NCBI GenBank assembly: GCA_951230915.1
Contig: OX579636.1
Coordinates: forward strand, 36,763,567-36,827,566
DNA: 64,000 nucleotides
From: Antitrichia curtipendula
Lineage: Eukaryota > Streptophyta > Bryopsida > Hypnales > Leucodontaceae
Direction: 5' to 3'
Positions 11,545 to 23,359 of this stretch are shown here, piece by piece (position 1 is the stretch's first letter; each line of letters starts with the position of its first letter). Made by a program: the position numbers and the translations under genes. The notes beneath the pieces are model-generated. The model was given only the letters and a program-made list of their open reading frames with translations. It did not search any database and was not told the origin of the DNA.

Positions 11545-11899
11545 CTGAAAATATTTGCACATAATGTAAGCTCAACATCTCCGAATACCACCACAGTGGA
11601 AATTTCTTAATATAGTTTCGAGAAATCCTCAACTATGTAAGATGAACTAATCGCACATGCCCCCATGAACGAGTACAAACTGTACCAGGGAGGTCCTGCA
11701 TAAGCAGAGATGTGTTATTCTCCATTGAAGAGCAGGACATGGCACATAGCTTGACTGGTGCCGGAATCTATGTCAAAATCCACATGAGCCCAACGTCATA
11801 ATGGTAACCTCACAGCTACCCTTCTCACCTTATCATAGAAAATTCAAAGCAGAATTCTTTTAAGTGCTTAAATCGTAATGGATATTATGGTGAGATTTA

Positions 11900-12212
11900 A
11901 GGTAGGAGGTCCTAAAATGGAGCGGGTTCTAAAACCAATTAGGCTCTAGAGGCACATTTTGCACTTTCCAATGTACAAGTGGTGTGCATTTGAGGAGGTG
12001 GGTCGGTTTTAGAGCCACAAAAATGCATTTTTCTGCAACTTCAGAAATTCATAACTAATTCTACAAAGCTTCAAAAAATATGAAACAACTTGGGTTAGAT
12101 GACAATTTCTCTTGCCTTTCAAGGAAAATTTACTGAAAAATATTCAAAGAAGTTCTACTTCCCCAATAGTCAACTTCAGCTCTTAGATGAGCGGTTTATG
12201 GACCTCCTACCT
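11900..12212. mobile_element. MITE family M1, copy 1 (TA target)
   Basis: A 313-bp element with inverted ends AGGTAGGAGGTCC / GGACCTCCTACCT, flanked by TA on both sides and without coding capacity. The internal sequence (CTACAAAGCTTCAAAAAATA onward) matches the copies at 31978-32297 (same orientation) and 56655-57063 (inverted, more diverged). TA flanks fit a Tc1/mariner-type non-autonomous element; the family is not one I can name. Confidence 0.8.
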
Positions 12213-13816
12213 TACTCTTACTTCAAAATTCCACAAGATTTATAATTATGTCAATCTTGATTAGTCTTCTCTTAAAAGATTGCTATAGAAAATGTTAAGA
12301 TATTGTTCACCTACTTCAAATTTGTATCCATGGAAATTAATACTAATTTAATTTAATATTGAAGTTACTTGCAAACCCAGATCTTATTTTGCAATTAGTA
12401 TCTATAGTATGTGGTTCAGAGACATTCTACAATCTTCTAATCTAAAGGTCAAATCTTACCAAGACTTGACTACCACTTGTTTAATTACACTATAATAATA
12501 TTTTTTAATAATACAGCTACCACAATTATATACTATTAATGAATATCCTAATTTCAATAGAAATTGTTGTAAAGAACATCACCAACAAAATTGTGATTTT
12601 TACAATTTTCCATAACCACCCTCGACAGCTAGGCTCTAATGAAAAACTAAGCCCCCAAATCACTAATAATCCAATTCTAACTATAACTAAAGTTAGAATT
12701 GAGAATCAAATTTCACCAAGGCTTGTAGCATCGTAGAATCTACGGGCTTTATAAACTTTCAATAGTTCTGCATCAATTTAGGATTTAGAGTTTAATGGAG
12801 TTTAAAATTTGTCTTTCTACTTATATCAAACAATAATCCTTAAATAGTTACGGTCAAGTAGACACTTCAAATGATGGAATGTTGAGGTTCATGAGGGTCT
12901 ACACTCCTAGACCCTCCAGTATTTGATACAATGACCGTTCTTTAGTGGAAAAGTTAGTTTGAGGTATCCAAATACTTCCAAATGTTACTTTCAATGTTGA
13001 AGTACATTTGAGATATCCATTCTCTCATGTAGATAAGCAATTAAATTCTTTTCCACCTCCATCTCACTTTTTTTCTGCTACTTTGAAGAGCTAGGTTGTT
13101 TCTCCCATGGTGGTTTATCAAACAGTAAAATGTTGTGAATCACATATAGCCAACTTATCCCAACCACTCTACAAGTTCTATGAACAATACTTTATATAAC
13201 AAAACATAGAAAATATATTGAGGCATCCAATGAATATATTTCCTACTTTTGCATGTCACTTTTTCCTGCTTAACTAGGTTGTCCTTGCCAATTGGCACTA
13301 CTTCCTATCCAAATCTCCCTTCATGGCTCCTTTGGAGCATGACATTTTCAATGTTTCATTGTCCCATTCCATCATAGAATGTAGTAGCCAAGGATCTAAC
13401 CAATACCCTATGCATTGACCTTAATTACCAACTCTCCTACAACCATCAAGGTCCTAATAGCAAAAATAGAACATATTATATTAAAATATTAAAGCAACCA
13501 ATTGAATTCTTTACCATACCTCCACGTTACTTTTTTCCCTTTTTAAGCACTTTTTTGCCATCTTGGAGTCTATGGTTTCACGTGCCTAAGTGGCAAGTGC
13601 TCGTATCTATTTTTCGGAATACCACTTGAACATGAACAATGGTAGATGGTGGACAACTCAATAATTATTGATCCCGTAGGCAACATTTACTAAATGTTCA
13701 ATACATTGACATTGAAAGAGAATAGCCATTTTAGAAAGCCTACATATATTCACCTTAAATTTCATCTCCTTACCCTAAAACCGCCAAGTCTTTGATTGAG
13801 CTCAATTGCATTTTAA
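12213..13816. other. AT-rich intergenic DNA, no gene seen
   Basis: Low-GC sequence with only short chance frames. I see no family motif, splice-consistent coding or repeat beyond simple AT richness. Confidence 0.6.
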
Positions 13817-14395
13817 CCCCCGAGGTCCCAAGGCAATTCTTTTGTCAAAAAACACTCAAAACTACCATTTTTGTTGCATTCATCCAAGAAAGAAGAAAAA
13901 ACATTTTTTTATAGAATCTAACCATGGGATCTTGTACTTCACTTGTGTAAGATTATATGGTAAAAATTTCATTAAATATTCCCTTACGGATTGAAAAATA
14001 TTAGCATTCATAGTTGGATAAAAAGGGTTTTTTCAAGAACATCCTTAGATTGCTCGGAAAACAAGATCGTCCATAACTTTCTCATCACTAGTTCAAAATA
14101 ATGATTTAAAGTTTTATGTATAGAAAAAAATATAATAAGCTAGGAAAAAAACAATTTAAAATTATTTTGACTTTTTGTGATTTTTTAGGGATTGCTTGTT
14201 GACCTCCATTTTTTATTGTTTGTGCAATAACTTTTGCTTCCAGGCATTGATTGAAATGAAAATTATATTCCTCTAAAGCTTATATATTTTTCTAGCTTTA
14301 CAAAAAGTTTTATTAAATTATGATAAATATTGAGACTTTATGAGCCTACCTTGAGTCGCATTTTGGCCCCCATAGGACCAATGGGACTTTAGGGG
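13817..14395. mobile_element. Small inverted-repeat element, family M2, copy E1
   Basis: A 579-bp segment begins CCCCCGAGGTCCCAAGGC and ends CAATGGGACTTTAGGGG, with TTAA immediately outside both ends. The ends match those of the better-preserved element at 51795-52796 (CCCCTAAAGAACC / GGAACTTTAGGGG). Part of the interior recurs inverted at about 48000-48400. It has no coding frame. The target duplication could be TTAA or TA, since the element may begin with the A and end with the T of the flanking sequence. Confidence 0.6.
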
Positions 14396-14869
14396 TTAAT
14401 GTAACCAACGACATACTATTGCATGGTAGTAGAACACATTACATGGTAGTAAAGTGTGTGATCAAATGGTTAAATTGCATTGAATTGTATTTTTGTTGAC
14501 ATTTTAGCAATCATGGCATTGCATGATAGAACAAATATTAATCAAACAACCAGTAGCTACACTCCAAGTTGTATTCTTCTGTCAAAGTATAAGCCAATAA
14601 TATGCGAAAGCCAAAAATCCATTGATTAACCTTCTACAATAGACTTTGCAACCATGTACTTGGTTGAGAATTGCAATATAGACTTGTGGCTACGTGGCCA
14701 GATTTATCTAGAATATCTAGTAATCTATAAATCTCTTGATTTCCATGACTTGAAATCATTCTTGTGCTTTCTTGGTGACAGGCTTGCCAGCTTCTATGGT
14801 TATGTCCAATTTCTACATAATAGGACTGATGTTTGACTAAAGGAATACTTGTTGCGATGTTTTAAATTA

Positions 14870-15136
14870 ACACGACAATTACATGAATTAGTGGTGGAGC
14901 AAAATAAAAGTATTAAACACCTGCATGCCAACAAGAGTGCCCTACAAAATATTGTCACATCTTGTGAATTGTAAGTATCTTTATTGCTAATTGATATGCA
15001 TGACTAGGAAACTAGGCATGATTGAGGAGCAAATAAGATATTTACAAGTTGAAATTGTTGCACACACTGAGGACAAAAAAAGATGCATAGAAGAAATCAG
15101 TGCGGAGATGAATGCCTTAATCACTACCAACACATA
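14870..15136 (+). pseudogene. Coiled-coil gene remnant, unrecognised
   Basis: Two exon-like stretches with coiled-coil composition. About 14873-14970 reads QLHELVVEQNKSIKHLHANK and on to a possible GTAAG donor. 15000-15136 reads MTRKLGMIEEQIRYLQVEIV, then EDKKRCIEEISAEMNAL, ending at TAG. The heptad-like spacing and lysine/glutamate richness differ from the surrounding AT-rich noise. No flanking domain identifies the gene. It is probably a decayed fragment. Confidence 0.25.
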
Positions 15137-15249
15137 GCAAATTACGGGCGTACAAATTCACCATAAAGACCAACTTTGAGATCTCAATGCTGAACTTTTG
15201 AAAACCAAAAATAATTAAAGTTCAGACATCTGACAAATTCTCTTATTTA

Positions 15250-17024
15250 CTTAGTTCCATTTCAAATTTAACTTTTGTAATTTTGGAGGCCTCCAAATAA
15301 ATCATATAGCTTAACAAGCTTGGAACAAAAACAAAAACTCAATTCTTCCAAGTGGCTCAATGTTCCAAGTGAATTAGGTAAAATTTGGATTCCACTTCTT
15401 TGCAGATACAAGTTTTTCAAATTTTGGAGGCCTTCAAACGACTTTCAAAGCTTCTTAAAGCTTGGAAGAATACTACAAATTCAAAACATCCAAAAGGCTC
15501 AATGTTCCAAATGACTTAGATAAACTTTGGATACCACTCTATTTTCTCAAGCTTTGAACAATACTTCAAATTGAACACTTCCAATAGGCTCAATGTTCCA
15601 AATGATTTAGGTAATCTTTGGATTCCACTTTGTTGGAGATCCAGGTTCTTCAAATTTTGGAGGCCTCCAAATGACTTTGGTAGCGTTTCAAGCTTTGAAC
15701 AATATTCCAAATTCAACACTTCGAAGAGGCTCAATGTTCCAAATGATTCAGGTAAACTTTGGATTCCACTCTATTGGAGATTCAAGTTCTTTAAATTTTG
15801 GCCTCCAAATGACTTTGGTAGCGTTTCAAGCTTTGAACACCACTTCAAATTCAATACTTCCAAGAGGCTCAATGTTCCAAATGATTCAGGTAGACTTTGG
15901 ATTTCACTCCATTGGAGATGCAAATATTTCAAATTTTGGAGGCCTCCAAATGACTTTGGTAGCGTTTCAAGCTTTGAACAACACTCCAAATTCAACACTT
16001 CCAAGAGGCTCAATGTTCCAAATGATTCAGGTAAACTTTGGATTCCACTCCGATGGAGATCCAAGTTTTTCAAATTTTGGAGGTGATGAAATGAATGTGG
16101 TACCTTCTCAAACTTGGAACAACCTTGCAAATTCAACACTTTCAAGAGGCTCAATGTTCCAAATGACTTAGATAAACTTTGGATACCACTCTATTGGAGA
16201 TCCAAGTTCTTCAAAATTTAGAAGCCACTAAATGAATGTGGTAGCTTCTCAAGCATTGAACAATACTTCAAATTCAACACTTCCAATAGGTTCAATGTTC
16301 CAAATGATTCAGGTAAACTTTGGATTCCACTCACTTGGAGATCCAAATTCTTCAAATTTTGGAGGCCTCCAAATGTCTTTGGTAGTGTTTCAAGCTTTGA
16401 ACACCACTTCAAATTCAACACTTCCAAGAGGCTCAATGTTTCAAATGATTTAGGTGATCTTTGGATTCCGCTTTGTTGGAGATGCAAATATTTTAAATTT
16501 TGGAGGCCTCCAAATGACTTTGGTAGTATTTCAAGCTTTAAACAATACTCCAAATTCAACACTTTCAAGAGGCTCAATGTTCCAAATGATTTAGGTAAAC
16601 TTTAGATTCCACTTCCCCGCAAATCCAAGTTCCTCAAATTTTGGAGGTCTCCAAATGACTTTGGTAGCGTTTCAAGCTTTGAACAATACTCCAAATTCAA
16701 CACTTCCAAGAGGCTCAATGTTCCAAATGATTCGGGTAGACTTTGGATTCCAATCCATGCGAGATCCAAGTTCTTCAAACTTTGGAGGCATCCAAATGAC
16801 TTTGGTAGCATTTGAAGATTTGAACACCACTTCAAATTCAACACTTCCAAGAGGCTCAATGTTCCAAATGATTCAGGTAGACTTTGGATTTCACTCCCTT
16901 GGAGATCCAAGTTCTTCAAATTTTGGAGGCCTCCAAATGACTTTGGTAGTGTTTCAAGCTTTAAACAATACTCCAAATTCAACACTTTCAAGAGGCTCAA
17001 TGTTCCAAATGATTTAGGTAAACT
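15250..17024 (-). pseudogene. Decayed LRR extension downstream of the TNL stop codon
   Basis: The minus strand continues, in the same frame as the TNL gene, with about ten more double-LRR units of the form SFGTLSLLEVLNLEYCSKLE plus TLPKSFGGLQNLKNLDLQ. It is broken by in-frame stops near 16602 (TAA for CAA), 16218 (TAA for CAA), 16180 and 15770 (TAG after NLDLQ or NLNLQ). It degenerates beyond about 15520, with isolated LRR-like scraps to 15250. Because the units stay in frame between stops, this was once coding. The first stop at 17027-17025 now ends the protein. Open frames on the plus strand here are shadows of the repeat. Confidence 0.75.
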
Positions 17025-17620
17025 TTAGATTCCACTTCCCCGCAAATCCAAGTTCCTCAAATTTTGGAGGTCTCCAAATGACTTTGGTAGCGTTTCAAGC
17101 TTTGAACACCACTTCAAATTCAACACTTCCAAGAGGCTCAATGTTCCAAATGATTCAGGTAAACTTTGGATTCCACTCCCTTGGAGATCCAAATTCTTCA
17201 AATTTTGGAGGCCTCCAAATGTCTTTGGTAGTGTTTCAAGTCTTGAACAATACTCCAAATTCAACACTTCCAATAGACTCAATGTTCCAAATGATTCAGA
17301 TAAACTTTGGATTCCACTCCCTTGGAGATCCAAGTTCTTCAAATTTTGGAGGCCTCCAAATGACTTTGGTAGTGTTTCAAGTCTTGAACAATACTCCAAA
17401 TTCAACACTTCCAAGAGGCTCAATGCTCCAAATGATTCAGGTAAACTTTGGATTCCACTCCGCTGGAGATCCAAGTTCTTCAAATTTTGGAGGCCTCCAA
17501 ATGACTTTGGTAGCGTTTCAAGCTTTGAACAATACTCCAAATTCAATACTTTCAAGAGGCTCAATGTTCCAAATGACTCAGGTAATCTTTGGATTCCACT
17601 CCATTTGAGATTCAAGTCTT
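15516..17620. repeat. Tandem array of about fifteen 141-bp units (double LRR)
   Basis: Each unit is 141 bp, encoding 47 residues or two consecutive LRRs, and units are strikingly alike at the DNA level. A larger 423-bp (three-unit) duplication is visible: the block ending with the stop at 17025 is repeated ending with an identical stop context at 16602. Uniformity on this scale implies recent unequal exchange or gene conversion. Confidence 0.85.
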
Positions 17621-20194
17621 TCAAATTTAAGAGGCCTCCAATTGAAATAGGAAGCTCCAAGAGATCAAAACAACAACTTAGATTCAACACTTCCAACTTC
17701 TTCAAGTTTCCAAATGATTCTGGCAATCTCTTCACCAAATCATTATTCCAAGACAATATTACCAATTTACTATTTTCAAAGGTCTCTAGAAAATGTCCCA
17801 ATGGTGCAATATCACTTTTGACATAATCAAGCCAATGCAAATTTTGTGGAAGTGATGACATGAAAAAGAAGCCATATTTACATTTCAATATACGCAAGTC
17901 TTTCATGAGAGCAAGGTCAACTCCAATATTTAGACTCGGAGGAAGGATCAAAGTTAGAAGAGAATGTGGGAGTGGCTGCACAAACACACCCAAAAAAATT
18001 CAAATGAACTTAGAAGCTTATTCATGGATCAAACTAGGCATTAAAAAAAACTCAAAATTTTTTTATTGCATGCTTCAATTACAAAAACTAGAAGGAGATT
18101 GCATATACAAGAACGTTTAGATCCTCAAACAATCAACAAGACTATACAAGACTTCTAAGCTCTATTCAAATTATTTTCTCTAATATGCTACAAAAAAGTT
18201 TCATAATAATATTCTCTCAAAATGATTGACCAAATTGAAGTTCAATGGTCACAATGCATACCTCATTCTTGTTCAACAATGCCAAACATTCTGAATCCCA
18301 CAAGCGTTTGCAAATACCCACACTTGTTCTTTCTTGCCTAGAAATTGCACGCCCCATGTCTCGTAGATGGTCATACATGGCAAAGGCACCAAAATCATCC
18401 ACTCTAATCAATGCCTTTTCCACAAGGCTCCGGATGCCCCATGTTGCAGACCAACCATGGGATCTCCAAACTAGTTTAGACAACTCCACGGATTCTCCCA
18501 ATAATGCACATGCAATATCCAAAAACATTTCTTGATGTTGCTCTTCAAGAGCATCATAGCTAATCCGAAGGCAATCAAATATCTTCTTCTCATCCATGAT
18601 AGTACCATGTTTCAATTTCTTCAAAACTTCCTTCCAAATCTCCACATCCTCCTCACCCCTCAAAAGAGACCCACAAACCTTTAATACCAACGGAACTCTA
18701 CCACATGCCTTGCTTACATCTCCAACAAGACTTCCAAATCTTTGAGGTACTTTGCAATCACCTCTAAATGCATGATATGCAAAGATAGTTTGAGAATCAT
18801 CCTCACTCAATAATTGAACATCATGAGTGTAAATCTCATTGCCATGAAATGAAGTTGATTGCTCAAATACACGTCGATTTCGAGAAGTGACAATGCACAT
18901 GCTACCTTCCTTGAGCATTTTGCGCGACACCAAAAAATCCATCTCACCATCGTCACGAACATCGTCCAAAATTAAAAGAATTTGTTTCTTAGATAACCTC
19001 TCTTCAAGAATAGCCTTACCGTCAGACTTGTTTGTAATTTTTCCATCCTTACACAAGGCTTTCAAAATATGATTTTGGACACTCGTCAAACCACCATAAT
19101 TCACCTTCTCAACCACATCTTCCACATAACACCTTGCACCAAATCTTCTCTCCAATTGGTTGTATAACTCCCGAGCCAAAGTAGACTTTCCAATTCCACC
19201 CATTCCCCACAATCCCAACATCAACACATTCTTCTCATCAAGTACTTGAATGAGGTTCTTAGCAACTTGCTCCACGCCCACAATATGATCACCCACATCC
19301 AAGGGGAGGAACTTATTTGCCAATTCAAAGATCTTTCCAACCACCTCTACTACAAAGTCCACTTCTAACCTACAAACAATTTGAAACAAATTTCATCACC
19401 ACCAAATACGATGTCAATGTCAAGTTCAACCATAATATTCTTCATAACACATAGTGCAAACCTATATATTTTACCTCTTATCTCCCACTTTGTACTCCCA
19501 ACCATTGATCTTGGAAGCTCTTTTCAAATCTGCCCTCCATTCTTCAATCAAAGTCTTATCATGTCTCTCTGTTAACTTTATAAATCCACCAACCAATTGA
19601 CCCTTTTCAAGGAAACGCACTTCCCAAGGTTGAACTTTGTAGAAGATGGGTAGCACCTTCATTGAAGTAGAATCCAACATTGCATGTAATTCTTTCAAAC
19701 ACCACTCCGATTGTGTAAAATTCTCTGAGAAGATGACTAGGGCTATGGGTGTCGTTTCAATTGCATGCTCAATGCATTTCCAAGACTCTTGGCCTCTACC
19801 AATGGATTTGCAATCCAAAAAGGGATGCAACCCAGCTCGTTTCAAAGCTTCATATAAATAGCCCACAAAAGTGGCCTTGGTATCAGGGCCTCTATGACTA
19901 ATGAAAACATCATAATCTCCAAATTCATCTGGACACAACCAATGATCAATCTTATTGACAAATCAACACATTCAAATTATTTCAAGTGAATAATGTCTAC
20001 TACCGCATCCAAAGATGAGCATTTGGGAACTACAATGGAGGGTACTTAAAAATTGAATAAGAAAAGAACATATTGCTAATAAGACAAAGGGTAAAACTAA
20101 CCACACCTTCACTTTCACACAATCTCTTGCCAGGCCTTGCCTCACTTGGACACAATCTCTTTCCACCACTTGTGTCACTAGTGTCACTTCCCAT
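17025..20194 (-). CDS. TIR-NBS-LRR immune receptor, four exons
   Basis: Predicted join on the minus strand: 20194-20107, 19928-19475, 19369-18262, 17975-17025. All phases agree, giving 866 residues. Exon 1 encodes 29 residues with a duplicated GKRLCPSE/GKRLCESE motif. The TIR domain (about residues 31-180) has DYDVFISHRGPDTK, an FLDCKSIGRG BB loop and SEWCLKEL containing the Glu expected for NADase activity. The NB-ARC domain shows the P-loop GMGGIGKSTLA (about 235), kinase 2 LLILDDV (about 311), RNBS-B CIVTSRNRRVF, GRVPLVL in place of GLPLAL, and MYD in place of MHD (about 511). Exon 4 has a short linker then five double-LRR units. Family knowledge: such proteins sense pathogen effectors and trigger immune signalling from the cytoplasm or nucleus. 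The LRR part is shorter than usual because of the stop at 17025. It may be a working short allele or an early pseudogene. The start ATG at 20194 was chosen because it alone gives a phase match to the TIR exon. Confidence 0.8.
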
Positions 20195-20866
20195 ATCACT
20201 TGTCACGCTTGCTGCTTGAAAATTGAAATACACTATAATGACTACAAAAAATGAGTTTCCAAACATCACAATATACTACTTGTGATTCATCCACCAAAGA
20301 AGCCACTCTTCTTGCAGCCTTTGAATTCTAGACTTTAAAGAAAATCATGCCAACATAATTGATAAACACACATACATGATTTGAGTACTTACATATATTG
20401 CCAACTTGCTACTTCTCTATAAACTGTAGTCTTCACGATGTGAGTGAGGAGTTTGAAGATATAGACCCAGTACAGTTGTTGCACTTTGCAAAAGAAAGGT
20501 GGTCCTCATGAAATCACTTGATAAATTAAGAGCTCTTGAAAAACGTTCGAACAATGTGAGCCCACCTGAAACCCACTTTACACAATCTCATCAATGAAAT
20601 CTACAAGTTCATAAACACATATCATTGGTTATTTAGAAGTGAAGAACAGAGCCTTCAAAGAACATCCAGGGGTACAGCAGATGCAACATTCTTTTCCATA
20701 CAAAGCTACAATGCAGCCCAAGACCGACTGCATGAACCTGGTGGCACAAAAATTGACCCAAAAAACAAAAAAACTCACCAAGAGTAGATTGGAGTGGCTA
20801 GTGATAAGTCTAAATTTACAGCCGTTGAAACCTCAACATCAGACTGCTGAATAAGCTTCTCAGTTC
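20195..20866. other. Upstream region of the TNL gene, no gene seen
   Basis: It contains short chance frames. A CAAG/CAG acceptor-like site about 20 bp above the chosen TNL start means a 5-prime untranslated intron or an alternative upstream exon (MMFGNSFFVV...) is possible, but I cannot decide. Confidence 0.4.
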
Positions 20867-21036
20867 CCCCAACATTGTCCACAAGTATCACAACTTGTGT
20901 GGTTTACGGGGTAGCAAGAGTGACCCCAACAATGTCCACAAGTGTCACAACTTGTGTGGTTACGGGGTAGCAAGAGAGACCCCAACATTGTCCACAAGTG
21001 TCACAACTTGTGTGGTTACGGGGTAGCAAGGGTGAC
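20867..21036. repeat. Three tandem 56-57-bp repeats, each able to form a hairpin
   Basis: Units start CCCCAACATTGTCCACAAG at 20867, 20924 and 20980 and end GGTTACGGGGTAGCAAG. Each holds the inverted arms CACAAGT and ACTTGTG around a 6-bp centre. There is no coding sense. The repeats sit upstream of the TNL gene in its transcription direction. Confidence 0.85.
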
Positions 21037-22580
21037 AAAGTATGATGCAATCTGCAAGTCAAATCATAACATGACAAAATTAATCATGCCGGTCGAGCAG
21101 ACTGATCTCTATTGAGAACAAAGCACCTTTCAAACAAGTCTCAAGGTCAACATTAGCAACTCTTCAAAATGGAAAGAGAGAATGACTGTTCTTTGACATG
21201 AAACTCTCATGCAGGAATGAGCTGAGGCAAAGGTAAACAGAAATATATGCAATACAAAGGAAGGGATACAGCACAAATCTACGCACACTCAAAGAAAGTA
21301 GGAAGTGCACTTCCATAAACAGGCAACAAATAAGAAACTGAAAATTGACTGATTCATAAAAATTCGTTTTCTGGTAAACCTGAGCTGAACTGAAGCGATA
21401 CCAGCCTCAAAATTGATTTTGTTACTCAATGTGAAATGTCAAACCTTGTATCAATGAAGTAGAGATCGATCTAATGAATAATGCTCAGAACAGGTGTTCG
21501 CAAGCCTTTACTGGAGGTTCAATCACGGATTTGAAACAGTGCTCACATGATCTAAACCATTTCGACTATGATCAACCAAGAAAGTCCCAGAACGGAGCCC
21601 ATCCAAAAGCATCACCGTACCTGGAAACAAGAACATTCATGAATCCATCGATCATTTCGCCAGCACTAGCGGCGCAAGAGTTGTCAGCTACTGGATGCTC
21701 CAAACATCATTCCTTCTAGATCTGCACGTCAAGAAATACACACCAGAAACCTTAATTCACAGGCTATTCAAATGGACTGCACAACAGGTAAGAGATAACG
21801 CATCATAGGCACTTCAGTAAATCTGTGCAATGATATCACATGCTAATTGGATGCTGCACAAACTTATACCTCCCAATCAGGCAACCAACTTGACAAGCAA
21901 AATGACTACCACAACATGGCAAGGGATGACGAGCTGAACCAGGGTTTACTAAAAACAGAATGCTTCTTTCTAAATAGATTCTTCCAAAAGTGTTATGAAG
22001 GAAAAAATCAGGCTATGCACATCAGAAACAGGAAAAATCAACAAAAAGATTCCGTCTGTCGGTAATCCGGGCGCTACAAGATTCGTAATTTCGTAAAGAG
22101 GCTCACAACCTGATCATATCCGTGGACATCAAATGGCACAAATGGACAATAATACTCTGACTAGGGTTAAGAATCCGCACCAGTGACAACAGTAAGGAGC
22201 CGACACACAACGCCGACTACAGATAGAACTGCACTAGTTCAAACCCCACGCATCGAACACGGAACATCCAACATATCCGAAAATCCGTCGCAATAAAAGT
22301 AAGAGCAAGCACTAGTGAGCGCGACCTTCAAATCCCATTAAGAAACGCACGAGCTCTGGAAACCGACGCGCTCATACCGACGAAAAGGTAGGTAAAAGCC
22401 TAAGTGCGGTACAAACCCTCCCGCACAGGACTAAGCTCGAAGCTGTACATGACTAGAACCCTAACAGAACAAAAACTCTAAGCAACAAGCAAAGACACAA
22501 AGAACTCTCATAACCCGGTGCAGTGGCTAAGAAGTGAACGCCCGAGAGTGAAGGCCGTGTTGCACACCGAGCCTCCCCTA
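21037..22580. other. Moderate-GC region, no gene recognised
   Basis: Base composition is closer to that of the genes than of the AT-rich deserts, and an AACCCTAA telobox-like motif occurs near 22458. No open frame exceeds about 80 codons and none resembles a protein family. It could be a non-coding transcript, a promoter region or an old gene fragment; I see no evidence to choose. Confidence 0.35.
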
Positions 22581-22587
22581 AGAGTCC

Positions 22588-22650
22588 AGTGACGGTCTCT
22601 GATGACCGTGATCAGTCACCGGTCACCACGAATTTCAGTGCTCCCCAGAC
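22588..22650. repeat. Inverted match to the 2370-2420 segment
   Basis: The segment ACGGTCTCTGATGACCGTGA...GGTCACCACGAATTT matches, in reverse complement, the sequence just left of the dispersed repeat at 2425. It also contains short internal inverted motifs. It is likely a transposon terminus. Confidence 0.45.
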
Positions 22651-23359
22651 CGCGATGCCCACGTTTCTCATTGCCAATCTTTTTATTATGCTTCCAAATT
22701 TCTCTGTTCTCAAGCTGTAAATGAGAGTTAACTCTACTACCTATAAATCTTCAAAGTGATGATTATAAATGTACCCAATATCAACCTTACACTTTCTTAT
22801 TCAAATCGTGAAAAATTTAGACAAGAATTTGCAAGAGTTGATTTTTGCAGCACTGTCATAATTCCGTGTAGTAACCCTGGTGCAGGACTGGGGTAGCCCA
22901 AATATGTTCAGACAAGTTCGCCTCTCCAGTCATTTTGGATTTCCACTCCATCTCCATGCTCTCTTCAATACCCAGATTTGAGCATTTGCAGGGGCGAAAT
23001 TCCCCAATGGACCCTGCAAGTGCTATGAATTGCAAAATTTTTGGAGAAACACAGAGCTCAAGATCACATATTTCTGAGAAGGATTATAGGAGAAGGCTCG
23101 AAAACAGTTCGGGCATTAAGAACCGCCCCTGTAGGAGTGTCCAAAACAGTGCACATGGGATGTAGAAATAGAAATTACTTTATGTGGTGAGAAACTGCAA
23201 ACCCATGTGTGCGATTTTAGGCTATTGAACAGGTGACATGGTTCATCATCATGTGTGATTTTACTCATAATAAAGACCTGAATTTGGTGAGCTCTGCTTG
23301 AAATGTCAAAAAATAGTAAGAAAAATTGCAAAAACACATCTGAGGCTGAACCTCCTTCT

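Noticed and set aside
15571..17608. Plus-strand open frames of up to 176 codons across the LRR array
   Set aside because: They are antisense shadows of a 141-bp repeat whose length is a multiple of three. The minus-strand frame has the LRR consensus.
20867..21036. CRISPR-like array
   Set aside because: Only three contiguous units with no spacers, in a eukaryotic genome. It is a simple tandem repeat.
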